A DNA stretch of 20,750 bases from an uncultured Clostridia bacterium (lineage in GTDB: Bacteria > Bacillota > Clostridia > Christensenellales > UBA1242): assembly GCA_947384015.1 (NCBI GenBank), contig CANDFN010000006.1, forward strand, positions 1 to 20,750, written 5' to 3'. Of the stretch, positions 1 to 7,763 are shown piece after piece. The position numbers were made by a program, and so were the translations under genes. Position 1 is the first letter of the stretch. Each line of letters begins with the position of its first letter. The notes below the pieces were generated by a model. That model did not search any database. It saw only the letters and a list, made by a program, of their open reading frames with translations, and was not told where the DNA came from.

Positions 1-119
1 CGTAAACTGGTTTGACCTGGGAAAATGTGTGATTCTAGCATCTTAAAAGTATCACTTAAAATTTTGCCAGCAACACGCATCTTATTTATTTCTTGTTCTG
101 TTTTAATTGTTACAAACAT
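1..119 (-). CDS. map: Methionine aminopeptidase, N-terminal fragment (cut by window edge)
   Basis: Removes the initiator methionine from nascent proteins. Only the first 39 codons are in the window. They read MFVTIKTEQEINKMRVAGKI and then continue to HIFPGQTSL, matching the family start pattern 'IKT..EI.KMR.AG.I' and 'I.PG.T...L'. The ATG at 119 lies inside the end of adk, so the two genes overlap by 17 nt. A GAAGGTG ribosome binding site sits just upstream within adk. The later in-frame ATG (MRVAG) would lose the conserved IKT segment, so the first ATG is preferred. map following secY-adk is the usual order in Gram-positive spc operons. The metal-binding catalytic residues lie outside the window. 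Confidence 0.9.
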   Translation of the reverse strand, partial: MFVTIKTEQEINKMRVAGKILSDTFKMLESHIFPGQTSL

Positions 120-726
120 TCAACACCTTCAAAACTTCTTCAAAAACTTCTTGTATGGTTTTAGAAGCATCAACCTGACACAAAACACCTTGTTTTTTAT
201 ATCTTGCAATAAGTGGCATTGTAACCTCTTCAAAAACCTTAAAGCGCTGATCTATTGAAGCAGGAGTATCATCATGCCTTGTTGCAAGTTTGCCACCACA
301 TACTGGACAAATTAAATTTTTAATTTCATTTTTGCTTGTTATGTGTTGACAATTGACACAAGTTAATCTATTAAGCAATCTTTTTTTTGCAACAGATTTA
401 TTCAGTTTTAAATAAATAGCTTTATCTATTTTACAAATTTTATCTAGAGCATCAGCTTGTTCGGTTGTCCTTGGAAAACCATCAAACACTAAATCTCCTT
501 TTGATTTTTTTATTGCCTTATTCACAACTTTCATTGTAGTTTGTAAATCTGGCAAATCTCCACGTGCCATTATAGGTTCTACAAATTTGCCGAGGGCGGT
601 TTTTTTAGCAATCTCTTGCCTAAATAACGCCCCAACCGACACATAAGTAAAATCCTTAATTTTGCTTAGGTTTTTTATCAATTCACCTTTGCCCGAGCCT
701 TGAATTCCAATTAAAACTATTTGCAT
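103..726 (-). CDS. adk: Adenylate kinase, zinc-lid type
   Basis: Interconverts ATP + AMP and 2 ADP in the cytosol. The 207-residue length is close to the usual 210-220. The P-loop is at residues 7-15 (GIQGSGKGE), the NMP-binding FDGFPRT at 81-87, a four-cysteine LID zinc site at Cys123, Cys126, Cys140 and Cys143, then TRHDD and IDQR. The odd point is that the P-loop Thr-Gln of typical enzymes (GKGTQ) is Glu-Leu here, and the usual GxPG is GIQG. It lies 8 nt after secY and overlaps map by 17 nt, so all three are probably cotranscribed. The fold assignment is secure. Whether the P-loop change affects activity cannot be judged from sequence. Confidence 0.95.
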   Translation of the reverse strand: MQIVLIGIQGSGKGELIKNLSKIKDFTYVSVGALFRQEIAKKTALGKFVEPIMARGDLPDLQTTMKVVNKAIKKSKGDLVFDGFPRTTEQADALDKICKIDKAIYLKLNKSVAKKRLLNRLTCVNCQHITSKNEIKNLICPVCGGKLATRHDDTPASIDQRFKVFEEVTMPLIARYKKQGVLCQVDASKTIQEVFEEVLKVLNVCNN

Positions 727-734
727 TTTACCCC

Positions 735-2057
735 TTATTTTAAAAATCCGCGATAATTACGCATCAACATTTGTGCTTCTAATTGTTTGTTAAACTCTAA
801 TGCAACAGAAACTACAATCAACATACCAGTAGCACTAAATGCACTTGTTAAACCAACACCACCAATAGCAGAGAACACTAAGGTTGGTATTAAAGCCATA
901 AACGCTAAGAATATTGCACCAAATAGAGTGATTTTCTTATTGATATTATCTAGATATTGTGCAGTTGGCTTACCTGGGCGAATACCTGGTATAAAGCCAC
1001 CTTGTTGCTGAATTTGTCTACTAATTTGTTCTGTATCAAAATTTAACATTGTGTAGAAATATGCAAATGCTAAAATTAATAACGCTAATACTATAGAGTA
1101 TATTGGTTTTCCTGCGCCTAACCAGTTGTTCCACCAAACAATAAACTTGTTAGGATTAGCAGACGAGCCAAACACACTCATTATAAGTTGAGGGAAGGTA
1201 AGGATTGCAGAAGCGAAAATTATAGGCATAACTCCGTTCGCATTAACTCTTACTGGGATGTAGGTAGATTGACCACCATACATTTTTCTACCTTTCATTT
1301 GTTTAGCATATTGAACGCCAACTTTTCTTTCTCCACCATCTACAAATACAACAAGGGCAAATATAGCAATAAGGGCAACAACAAATAATATTAATTGCCA
1401 AATTGCAGTTTGAGTAGCCTCTCCACCTTCTACAAGCCTAGAGAAGTTGGTTGCCATTGAACTTGCAGCGCTTGATAAGATACCTACAAAAATCAATAAT
1501 GACATACCGTTACCGATACCGATTTCTGTAATTTTTTCACCAAGCCAAACAGTGAACATAGAACCTGCTACCAACATCAATACGATGAATGCATAGCATA
1601 CAAACTCGCTACCACCAAACATGTCAAACGCAGCACTATCAGCCGCACCAAAACCTACTGCTATACCAATTGCTTGCGCTAATGCTAAAATTAATGCAGC
1701 AATTTTTGTATATAAACTAATTTTTTTGCGTCCGTCAGCGCCACCTTCTTTAGTTAACTTTTGCCAACTTGGGATGATAGCTGCTAATAGTTGAATAATA
1801 ATTGAAGCTGTAATATAAGGTGAAACACCCAATGCTAAGAACGAACCTTGTGATAGTGCACCACCACTTACCGAACTTAACAAACTTAAAAAGGTGTTAC
1901 CAGTTTCCTCGTTAGTTGCTGCTTTAAATACATCAACATTTATGCCCGGTATAGGTAACCAGCAACCAAGACGGTAAATGAATAATAGCACTAAAGTTAA
2001 TATTAACTTATTTCTGACTTCTTTAATTTTTAAAGCGTCACGTAGTGTCTTAAACAT
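735..2057 (-). CDS. secY: Protein translocase channel subunit SecY
   Basis: Forms the membrane pore through which the Sec system exports and inserts proteins. The 440 residues show the family's series of hydrophobic membrane segments. The cytoplasmic loop VGVQYAKQMKGRK is followed by YIPVRVNANGVMPIIFA, and the late loop contains GGFIPGIRPGKPTAQYL, whose RPG arginine region contacts SecA and the ribosome in characterised homologs. Length is normal (about 430-445). The start codon overlaps the rplO stop as TAATG (one shared base), implying translational coupling. The last residues, MRNYRGFLK, also match the family. Confidence 0.97.
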   Translation of the reverse strand: MFKTLRDALKIKEVRNKLILTLVLLFIYRLGCWLPIPGINVDVFKAATNEETGNTFLSLLSSVSGGALSQGSFLALGVSPYITASIIIQLLAAIIPSWQKLTKEGGADGRKKISLYTKIAALILALAQAIGIAVGFGAADSAAFDMFGGSEFVCYAFIVLMLVAGSMFTVWLGEKITEIGIGNGMSLLIFVGILSSAASSMATNFSRLVEGGEATQTAIWQLILFVVALIAIFALVVFVDGGERKVGVQYAKQMKGRKMYGGQSTYIPVRVNANGVMPIIFASAILTFPQLIMSVFGSSANPNKFIVWWNNWLGAGKPIYSIVLALLILAFAYFYTMLNFDTEQISRQIQQQGGFIPGIRPGKPTAQYLDNINKKITLFGAIFLAFMALIPTLVFSAIGGVGLTSAFSATGMLIVVSVALEFNKQLEAQMLMRNYRGFLK

Positions 2058-2503
2058 TATACCTCCTCAGCACTGCCACCTACAGCTGTAATCTTTTCTT
2101 TTGCACTTGCAGTAAATTTGTTGGCTTTAACTTTTAGGGCAACTTTTAATTCGCCATTGCCAAGTATTTTAAGACCATCTTTTTCCACTTTGCAGATAAC
2201 GCCAGCTTCTAACAACTTAACGATATCAACTTCTGTGTTAGGTTCAAAGCCATTTAAAACGCCAACATTAACTGTTGTATAAGCCTTTTTAAATTTAGCA
2301 TTGCTAAATCCTTTAGAAGGTAAACGTCTGTATAAAGGATTTTGACCACCTTCAAAGCCTAGACGAACACCGCCGCCAGAACGAGCGTTTTGACCTTTGT
2401 GGCCTTTGCCAGAGGTTTTACCTAAACCGCTACCAATACCGCGACCTAATCTTTTTTTAGATTGTTTTTCGCCTTCGGCGTTTTTTAAATCATGTATATA
2501 CAT
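2057..2503 (-). CDS. rplO: 50S ribosomal protein L15
   Basis: Large-subunit protein that binds 23S rRNA during assembly. The 148-residue product begins MYIHDLKNAEGEKQSKKRLG and continues through the hallmark basic/glycine stretch (GRGIGSGLGKTSGKGHKGQ, then ARSGGGVRLGFEGGQNPLYRRLPSKGF). Length is normal. It sits 10 nt after rpmD and its stop shares a base with the secY start. The C-terminal region (KITAVGGSAEEV) is also typical. Confidence 0.97.
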   Translation of the reverse strand: MYIHDLKNAEGEKQSKKRLGRGIGSGLGKTSGKGHKGQNARSGGGVRLGFEGGQNPLYRRLPSKGFSNAKFKKAYTTVNVGVLNGFEPNTEVDIVKLLEAGVICKVEKDGLKILGNGELKVALKVKANKFTASAKEKITAVGGSAEEV

Positions 2504-2513
2504 AAACTCTCCT

Positions 2514-2711
2514 TTACGCCTCTTCTTCCACTTTTAATAAGTGTTTTACTTTGAAGATGCTACCTCTAATACAATCATTGTCTGGAAGAACACGGGTTTG
2601 ACCAAGTTTTGTAAAACCTAAAGCTTTTACAATTTTGTCTTGATTTTTGTTAAAGCCTGTTGTGCTTTTAACTAAAGTGACTTTAATGGTTTTGTCTGCT
2701 TTCTTTGCCAT
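2514..2711 (-). CDS. rpmD: 50S ribosomal protein L30
   Basis: Small large-subunit protein. The 65 residues carry the L30 pattern: IKVTLVKSTTGFNKNQDKIVKALGF, then a QTRVLPDN segment and IRGSIFKVKHLLKVE. Normal length is about 60 residues; the extra ones are a short N-terminal AKKADK and an acidic end. It lies between rpsE (8 nt) and rplO (10 nt), its standard place in the spc cluster, and has an AGGAGG-like site in the gap before it. Confidence 0.95.
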   Translation of the reverse strand: MAKKADKTIKVTLVKSTTGFNKNQDKIVKALGFTKLGQTRVLPDNDCIRGSIFKVKHLLKVEEEA

Positions 2712-2719
2712 ATGTCCTC

Positions 2720-3238
2720 CTATAATTCTTCTACTGACTTGCCACGTAGCATAGCGATTTCTTCTTTTGTTCTTAAGTTTTTAAGACCATTTAAAGTTGC
2801 GCGAACTACATTGATTTTGTCAGTTGAGCCATAAATTTTTGCTGTAACGTCTGTGTAACCTGCCACTTCAAATACTGTTCTTGCTGCGCCACCGCAAATA
2901 AGACCAGCACCTGGTTTAGAAGGTAACATTTTAACGCTTGTTTTAGCAAATTTACCAATAGTTTCGTGTGGGATAGTGCCATTAACTACTGGAACATTAA
3001 TAAGGGATTTTTTGGCACTTTTGTTAGCCTTTTCAATTGCAGATGAAACTTCGTTAGATTTACCAAGTCCCATACCTACACGGCCCTTTTTGTCACCTGC
3101 TACTACAAGAGCAGAGAAACGCATAGTGCGTCCACCTTTAACGACTTTGGCTACACGTCTAACGCCTAGCATTTTCTTTTCAAATTCGTCTTTCTCTTCT
3201 ACGCGAGGTTTTCTAAATTCTCTTTTACGTTCTGCCAT
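2720..3238 (-). CDS. rpsE: 30S ribosomal protein S5
   Basis: Small-subunit protein at the mRNA entry region that contributes to decoding accuracy. The 172 residues hold an N-terminal double-stranded-RNA-binding-like S5 domain (RVAKVVKGGRTMRFSALVV, then GDKKGRVGMGLGKSNEV) and a C-terminal domain with SKPGAGLICGGAARTVFEVAGYTDV and ATLNGLKNLRT. Length is normal. The basic first 20 residues are typical of Gram-positive homologs. Spacing is 9 nt from rplR and 8 nt to rpmD. Confidence 0.97.
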   Translation of the reverse strand: MAERKREFRKPRVEEKDEFEKKMLGVRRVAKVVKGGRTMRFSALVVAGDKKGRVGMGLGKSNEVSSAIEKANKSAKKSLINVPVVNGTIPHETIGKFAKTSVKMLPSKPGAGLICGGAARTVFEVAGYTDVTAKIYGSTDKINVVRATLNGLKNLRTKEEIAMLRGKSVEEL

Positions 3239-3247
3239 AATATCTCC

Positions 3248-3616
3248 TTAAAATTCCAAGCCACCGGCTCTAGCGCCGTCAGCAAGTTCTTTAACTCTAC
3301 CTGTGTAAAGATAACCACCACGGTCAAAAACTACTGTTGTTATCTTTTTCTTTTTAGCAAGTTTAGCGATTTGTTCGCCAACATATTTTGCTTGTTCTTT
3401 ATTAGTCATATTTTTAACAGCTTCTTTTACCTCTTTTTGAGTTGTGTTGCAACTAACTAGAGTAACACCCTTGCTATCGTCAATAATTTGAGCATAGATG
3501 TTAGACAAACTGCGGTAAACACAAAGTCTTGGACGAACAGTTGTTCCAACTAATTCGTGACGAAGTCTAACATGACGTTTAGAACGAGCTTGATTTTTAT
3601 TAACTTTATTAATCAT
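3248..3616 (-). CDS. rplR: 50S ribosomal protein L18
   Basis: Binds 5S rRNA together with L5 and helps seat it on the large subunit. The 122-residue protein has a basic N-terminus (KNQARSKRHVRLRHELVGT), then RPRLCVYRSLSNIYAQIIDD, and ends in FDRGGYLYTGRVKELADGAR plus AGGLEF, all family hallmarks. Length is normal. It lies 10 nt after rplF with an AGGAGG-type site in the gap. Confidence 0.97.
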   Translation of the reverse strand: MINKVNKNQARSKRHVRLRHELVGTTVRPRLCVYRSLSNIYAQIIDDSKGVTLVSCNTTQKEVKEAVKNMTNKEQAKYVGEQIAKLAKKKKITTVVFDRGGYLYTGRVKELADGARAGGLEF

Positions 3617-3626
3617 GTTTTACCTC

Positions 3627-4172
3627 CTACTTTTTCTTACCTGCAGCTTTGCCAGGTTTTAATATAACTTTTTCTGTTGAATAGTGAATACCATAACCAT
3701 GATAAGGTTCCATTGGACGAAGAGCACGAATTTTAGCTGCAATTTCGCCAACTAATTCTTTATTAGCGCCATTTACAACAACAGTGTTGTTATCTGGAGC
3801 TTCTAAAGTGATACCTTTAACTTCACTAAATTCTACTGGATGGCTTAAGCCTAAGTTGAACACAAGTTTATTGCCTTGTTTTGCAACTTTATAACCTACG
3901 CCGTGAACTACTAATGACTTTTTAAAACCGTTTTTAACGCCATTAACCATATTGTTAATTAATTGACGATATAAACCTTGTTTTGCATTACTATCAGTAG
4001 TTTCATCAAGGCGAACAACATGTAATGTGTTGCCTTCAATATTTACTGCTACATTTTTGCTGAATTCTAAAGACAATTCATCTTTAGGACCTTTAACAGT
4101 AATAGTGTTATCTTTAACATCAACTGTAACACCGTCTAAAATGGTGATAGGTAATTTTCCAATTCTTGACAT
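3627..4172 (-). CDS. rplF: 50S ribosomal protein L6
   Basis: Large-subunit protein near the GTPase-associated region. The 181 residues begin MSRIGKLPITILDGVTVDV and contain the two repeated L6 domains. The second carries LVVHGVGYKVAKQGNKLVFN, LGLSHPVEF and the terminal MEPYHGYGIHYSTEKVILKP followed by GKAAGKKK. Length is normal. Spacing is 9 nt after rpsH and 10 nt before rplR. Confidence 0.97.
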   Translation of the reverse strand: MSRIGKLPITILDGVTVDVKDNTITVKGPKDELSLEFSKNVAVNIEGNTLHVVRLDETTDSNAKQGLYRQLINNMVNGVKNGFKKSLVVHGVGYKVAKQGNKLVFNLGLSHPVEFSEVKGITLEAPDNNTVVVNGANKELVGEIAAKIRALRPMEPYHGYGIHYSTEKVILKPGKAAGKKK

Positions 4173-4181
4173 AACTCACCT

Positions 4182-4580
4182 CTACCATACATAGGCAAGC
4201 ACTTCGCCGCCTACATTAAATTTGCGTGCATCTTTATCGGTTAATATACCCTTGCTAGTTGATACTATAGCAATACCAAGTCCATTTAAAACTTTTGGTA
4301 AACGGTCAGCTTCAGCATAAGTTCTTAAGCCTGGCTTACTAATTCTTTTAAGACCTTGTATAACTTTTTCGCCTTTAGGGCCATACTTTAAAGTGATGTT
4401 TATCATTTTGATACCATCTTGTTCTGTTGCAGTGTAGTCTGTTATGTAACCTTCTTTTTTAAGTATTTCTGCAATAGCAACTTTAACTTTTGAAGTAGGA
4501 ACTAAAACTGTTTCATGCTTATTTACATTAGCGTTGCGAATGCGAGTAAGCATATCTGCGATTGGATCTAAAATTAACAT
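4182..4580 (-). CDS. rpsH: 30S ribosomal protein S8
   Basis: Binds the central domain of 16S rRNA early in assembly; in E. coli it is also the translational repressor of the spc operon. The 132 residues begin MLILDPIADMLTRIRNANVN and end with GLGIAIVSTSKGILTDKDAR, then GGEVLAYVW, the strongly conserved C-terminus. Length is normal. Whether S8 represses this operon is unknown; the usual target would lie near rplE and I did not identify one. Confidence 0.97.
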   Translation of the reverse strand: MLILDPIADMLTRIRNANVNKHETVLVPTSKVKVAIAEILKKEGYITDYTATEQDGIKMINITLKYGPKGEKVIQGLKRISKPGLRTYAEADRLPKVLNGLGIAIVSTSKGILTDKDARKFNVGGEVLAYVW

Positions 4581-4592
4581 AGTTTTCTCCTT

Positions 4593-4778
4593 TTACCAAC
4601 TAGATTTGGTAACGCCTGGGATTTCTCCTTTAGACGCTAAATTTCTAAAGCATATTCGACAAATGCCATATTTCTTTAAAACTGCATGTGGACGCCCGCA
4701 AATAGAACACCTGGTGTATTCGCGTGTTTTAAATTTTTGTTCTCTTTTTTGTTTTACAACCATTGCTTTTCTTGCCAT
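4593..4778 (-). CDS. rpsN: 30S ribosomal protein S14, zinc-binding (type Z)
   Basis: Small-subunit head protein. At 61 residues it is the short zinc form rather than the roughly 100-residue zinc-independent form. Four cysteines (Cys24, Cys27, Cys40, Cys43) form the CxxC-x12-CxxC site within YTRCSICGRPHAVLKKYGIC. The ending GEIPGVTKSSW is the family signature. It sits between rplE and rpsH as in Gram-positive spc clusters. Confidence 0.97.
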   Translation of the reverse strand: MARKAMVVKQKREQKFKTREYTRCSICGRPHAVLKKYGICRICFRNLASKGEIPGVTKSSW

Positions 4779-4786
4779 AACATCTC

Positions 4787-5344
4787 CTATTTAACCTTTT
4801 TAAATGGAACGCCCATTAGTTTTAACAATTCTCTTGCTTCATCATCTGTTTTAGCAGTGGTAACAATCATGATATCAAAACCACGAACAGCATCAATTTT
4901 ATCATAAACAATTTCTGGGAAGATAATTTGTTCATGAATACCGAAACTGAAGTTTCCTCTGCCATCAAAAGATGTAGTAGATAAACCTTGGAAGTCTCTA
5001 ACACGTGGAAGAGCAACCGAGATTAATCTGTCAAAGAATTCATACATTTTTTCGCCACGAAGGGTAACTTTTGCACCAATTTTTTGACCTTGACGAAGCT
5101 TGAAGTTTGCCACACTCTTTTTAGCTGTGGTAACTACTGCTTTTTGACCAGCAATTAATGACAATTCTTCAACTGCATTATTGAAAGTCTTTGCGTTATC
5201 TTTTTCTTTACCTAAACGAAGGCTTAAAACAATTTTTTCCATTTTAGGAACTTCCATTACGTTTTTGTAACCGAATTTCTCTATCATTGCTTTTTTAGCA
5301 ACATCGTTATAGTAACTATGACGTCTATTAATTTCTTTTTCCAT
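4787..5344 (-). CDS. rplE: 50S ribosomal protein L5
   Basis: Binds 5S rRNA and contacts the P-site tRNA and the small subunit. The 185 residues include AKKSVANFKLRQGQKIGAKV, TLRGEKMYEFFDRL, ALPRVRDFQGLSTTSFDGRG, EQIIFPEIVYDKID and TTAKTDDEARELL, all typical. The conserved early strand 'KIVxNMGVGEA' of most bacterial L5 proteins reads KIVLSLRLGKE here, a local divergence in an otherwise standard protein. It lies 10 nt after rplX and 8 nt before rpsN. Confidence 0.97.
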   Translation of the reverse strand: MEKEINRRHSYYNDVAKKAMIEKFGYKNVMEVPKMEKIVLSLRLGKEKDNAKTFNNAVEELSLIAGQKAVVTTAKKSVANFKLRQGQKIGAKVTLRGEKMYEFFDRLISVALPRVRDFQGLSTTSFDGRGNFSFGIHEQIIFPEIVYDKIDAVRGFDIMIVTTAKTDDEARELLKLMGVPFKKVK

Positions 5345-5354
5345 AAGTTACTCC

Positions 5355-5801
5355 TTACGCTTTCTTACTGCTTTTAGCAGCAGTTTTTACTTCTGCCTTT
5401 TCAGCAGTTTTTGTTGCAGGTTTTTCTGCTTTTGTGGCTACTTTAGTTGCTGGTTTAGCAGCAGCTTTTGTAGCAGATTTTTTAGCGCCGTTTAAAGTAG
5501 CGCCACATTTTTTGCAAACGCGAGTGCTTTTACCGTCTACTAAAGTTCTACCAACACGGGTAGCCTTTTTGCAGGTTGGGCAAATTACTTGCACATTGCT
5601 TATATCAATAGGGCCTTCGCTTTGAAGTCTTCCACCCTTATCGTCTTTACTTCTTGGTTTTTTGTGGTGTGTTTGAATATTAATATTGGCAACCACCACT
5701 CTGCCTTCTTCTTTATTTACCTCAAGCACTTCGCCTGATTTACCAGCATCTTTACCGGCAAGAACAAGAACATTATCGCCTTTTTTAACACTTAATTTCA
5801 T
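5355..5801 (-). CDS. rplX: 50S ribosomal protein L24 with zinc ribbon and Lys/Ala/Thr-rich C-terminal tail
   Basis: Assembly-initiating protein of the large subunit. Residues 1-105 are a normal L24: KKGDNVLVLAGKDAGKSGEV (KOW motif), then NIQTHHKKPR and GPIDISNVQVICP, with a zinc ribbon of Cys74, Cys77, Cys96 and Cys99. The family normally ends near residue 103-108. This one carries about 43 further residues made almost wholly of Ala, Lys, Thr, Pro and Glu (AKKSATKAAAKPATKVATKA and onward), resembling histone H1-like tails. The tail is in frame, ends at a proper stop, and is followed by a normal 10-nt gap to rplE, so it looks genuine. Confidence 0.95.
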   Translation of the reverse strand: MKLSVKKGDNVLVLAGKDAGKSGEVLEVNKEEGRVVVANINIQTHHKKPRSKDDKGGRLQSEGPIDISNVQVICPTCKKATRVGRTLVDGKSTRVCKKCGATLNGAKKSATKAAAKPATKVATKAEKPATKTAEKAEVKTAAKSSKKA

Positions 5802-5810
5802 ACTTGCCTC

Positions 5811-6179
5811 CTATAAAACTTCTGGTGCTAAAGATAAGATTTGAGTAAATCCTCTAGCACGCAATTCACGAGCTACTGGCCCAAACACACGTGTGCCACG
5901 CGGTGCTTTTTGTTTGTCTATAATTACAGCAGCGTTATCATCAAATTTGATTGAACTACCGTCATTACGTTGAACACCTTTTTTAGTGCGAACTATAACA
6001 GCTGTAACAACTTCACCCTTTTTAACTTTTCCGTCTGGGTCAGCTTTTTTTACAGATGCTACAATGATGTCACCAACACTTGCACTACGACGATAAGAAC
6101 CGCCCATACAACGGATGCACATAATTTTTTTAGCACCGGTGTTATCAGCAACATTTAATGTAGATAATGGTTGAATCAT
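5811..6179 (-). CDS. rplN: 50S ribosomal protein L14
   Basis: Large-subunit protein at the subunit interface. The 122-residue product begins MIQPLSTLNVADNTGAKKIM and has CIRCMGG, a RTKKGVQRNDGSSIKFDDNA stretch and the ending FGPVARELRARGFTQILSLA. Length and sequence are standard. It follows rpsQ by 8 nt and precedes rplX by 9 nt. Confidence 0.98.
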   Translation of the reverse strand: MIQPLSTLNVADNTGAKKIMCIRCMGGSYRRSASVGDIIVASVKKADPDGKVKKGEVVTAVIVRTKKGVQRNDGSSIKFDDNAAVIIDKQKAPRGTRVFGPVARELRARGFTQILSLAPEVL

Positions 6180-6187
6180 AACGCCTC

Positions 6188-6445
6188 CTACTTAGCACGC
6201 TCTACGATAGAGAGTAAACGGAAGTATTTATCCTTGCTAAGTGGACGAGTTTCAATAATAGTAACTGTATCGCCAACATGAGCTTCACCCTTTTCGTCGT
6301 GTGCTTTATATTTTTTTGTAACTGTCATATATTTTTTATAAATTGGATGTTTCTTTTTGCTGGTAACCAAAACAGTAATGGTTTTTTCCATTTTATCAGA
6401 AACAACAACGCCTTGAATGGTTTTATGGTTAGTTTTCTTTTCCAT
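6188..6445 (-). CDS. rpsQ: 30S ribosomal protein S17
   Basis: Primary binder of the 5' domain of 16S rRNA. The family-like start is MEKKTNHKTIQGVVVSDKME with ATG at 6445, giving 85 residues. An upstream in-frame start at 6469 would add eight residues without family support and overlap rpmC. The chosen ATG has AAGGAGT seven bases before it, made from the last codons of rpmC (GCA AAG GAG TAA). The conserved KTITVLVTSKKKHPIYKKYM and DTVTIIETRPLSKDKYFRLL follow. Four nt separate the rpmC stop from this start. Confidence 0.96.
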   Translation of the reverse strand: MEKKTNHKTIQGVVVSDKMEKTITVLVTSKKKHPIYKKYMTVTKKYKAHDEKGEAHVGDTVTIIETRPLSKDKYFRLLSIVERAK

Positions 6446-6449
6446 ACTC

Positions 6450-6650
6450 TTACTCCTTTGCTCCAGCAATTTCTTTTTGCTTTAATGCGGTTTTTACTCT
6501 TGCAATATTTCTTTTAACGATGTTAATTCTAGAAGTATCAGCAAGTTGACCAACTTTATTTTGGAAAGTTAGATTAAATAATTCTGTTCTTAATTTTGCT
6601 TCTTCTGCTTCTAACTCTTTAATTTTCATAGTATTATAATTAGTTTTCAT
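6450..6650 (-). CDS. rpmC: 50S ribosomal protein L29
   Basis: Small two-helix protein near the exit tunnel, where it helps form the docking site for trigger factor and SRP. The recognisable part is MKIKELEAEEAKLRTELFNL followed by TFQNKVGQLADTSRI and NIARVKTAL. Start choice is uncertain. ATG at 6650 (66 residues) has an AAGGCGG site about 8 nt upstream and overlaps the rplP end by 11 nt. ATG at 6629 (59 residues) begins exactly at the family-like MKIKEL but has no visible ribosome binding site. I chose 6650. Confidence 0.92.
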   Translation of the reverse strand: MKTNYNTMKIKELEAEEAKLRTELFNLTFQNKVGQLADTSRINIVKRNIARVKTALKQKEIAGAKE

Positions 6651-7077
6651 TGTTTTCACCGCCTTTTTCCTTACGAACTACGCGAGTTTTGCAAGGAAGT
6701 TTATGAGAAGCTAGCCTTAAAGCTTCAAGACAGATTTCTTCGCTTGGGCCAGAAACTTCTATAATAACTCTGTCAGTTTTTACAACTGCAACGTGACCAA
6801 CTTGTGCACCTTTACCACTACCCATACGAGTATCAGCAGGTTTTTTAGTGATAGGTTTGTGAGGGAAAACTTTAATCCACACCTTACCACCACGTTTCAT
6901 GTAACGGTTAATTGCTACACGGGCTGCTTCTAATTGGTTACCAGTCATCCAGCATGGTTCTGTTGCTTGTAAACCGTAGTCACCGTAAACCACTTTGTTA
7001 CCACGAAGTGCACGGCCTGTCATACGACCACGAAATTGTTTTCTGTGTTTTTCTCTTTTAGGTAATAACATTGCCAT
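6640..7077 (-). CDS. rplP: 50S ribosomal protein L16
   Basis: Large-subunit protein at the A-site tRNA elbow. The 145 residues begin MAMLLPKREKHRKQFRGRMT and contain FGxx-like GDYGLQATEPCWMTGNQLEA, ARVAINRYMKRGGKVWIKVF, KPADTRMGSGKGAQVGHVAV and EEICLEALRLASHKLPCKTR. The final GENNEN overlaps the start of rpmC. Length is normal. It follows rpsC by 2 nt. Confidence 0.98.
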   Translation of the reverse strand: MAMLLPKREKHRKQFRGRMTGRALRGNKVVYGDYGLQATEPCWMTGNQLEAARVAINRYMKRGGKVWIKVFPHKPITKKPADTRMGSGKGAQVGHVAVVKTDRVIIEVSGPSEEICLEALRLASHKLPCKTRVVRKEKGGENNEN

Positions 7078-7079
7078 AA

Positions 7080-7760
7080 TTAGTTATCTCCTTTCTTTTT
7101 AGTGTTTTGAACGCTTAATTGAGATACTTTACCCAATATTTCACCTTTATTAATCCACACTTTAACGCCTAATACGCCAAAAGTGGTGTGAGCTTCTACA
7201 CAAGCATAATCTATGTTAGCGCGGATTGTGTGAAGTGGAAGCTTACCATCGTGAAAATGTTCACTACCAGCAATTTCTCTGCCGTCAAGTCTGCCAGATA
7301 TCATAACTTTGACACCTACAGCACCAGCACGCATTACGCGTTGAACTGCTGATTTTGCAACACGTCTATATTGAGCGCGTTTTTCTAGTTGAGCAGCCAT
7401 TGATTCTGCTACTAATTTTGCATCTAAATCTTGATTTTTAACTTCAACTATGTTGATGTTAACTCTTTTAGCATCGCTTAATTTTTCTACATTCTTTTTT
7501 AAAGCTTCTACACCAGAACCTTTTTGTCCAATAAGAACACCAGGTTTTGCTGTGTAAATAGAGATGTTTACATTGTTTTCAGTTCTTTCAATTAAAACAT
7601 TAGAAATAGCACAGTTCTTATATTCTTTTAAGATGTATTTTCTAATTGTGTCGTCCTCTTTTATGTTTTTAGCGATATTCTTTTTATCTGCATACCAAAA
7701 AGAGTTCCAAGTTTTATTTACGCCAACTCTTAAGCTATTTGGATTAACTTTTTGTCCCAT
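7080..7760 (-). CDS. rpsC: 30S ribosomal protein S3
   Basis: Small-subunit head protein lining the mRNA entry, with helicase-related function. The 226 residues begin MGQKVNPNSLRVGVNKTWNS, followed by a type-2 KH domain with the GQKGSGVE loop (PGVLIGQKGSGVEALKKNV). The C-terminal domain has AQYRRVAKSAVQRVMRAGAV, GVKVMISGRLDGREIAG and GVLGVKVWINKGEI. Length is normal. Spacing is 3 nt after rplV and 2 nt before rplP. Confidence 0.98.
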   Translation of the reverse strand: MGQKVNPNSLRVGVNKTWNSFWYADKKNIAKNIKEDDTIRKYILKEYKNCAISNVLIERTENNVNISIYTAKPGVLIGQKGSGVEALKKNVEKLSDAKRVNINIVEVKNQDLDAKLVAESMAAQLEKRAQYRRVAKSAVQRVMRAGAVGVKVMISGRLDGREIAGSEHFHDGKLPLHTIRANIDYACVEAHTTFGVLGVKVWINKGEILGKVSQLSVQNTKKKGDN

Positions 7761-7763
7761 ACT

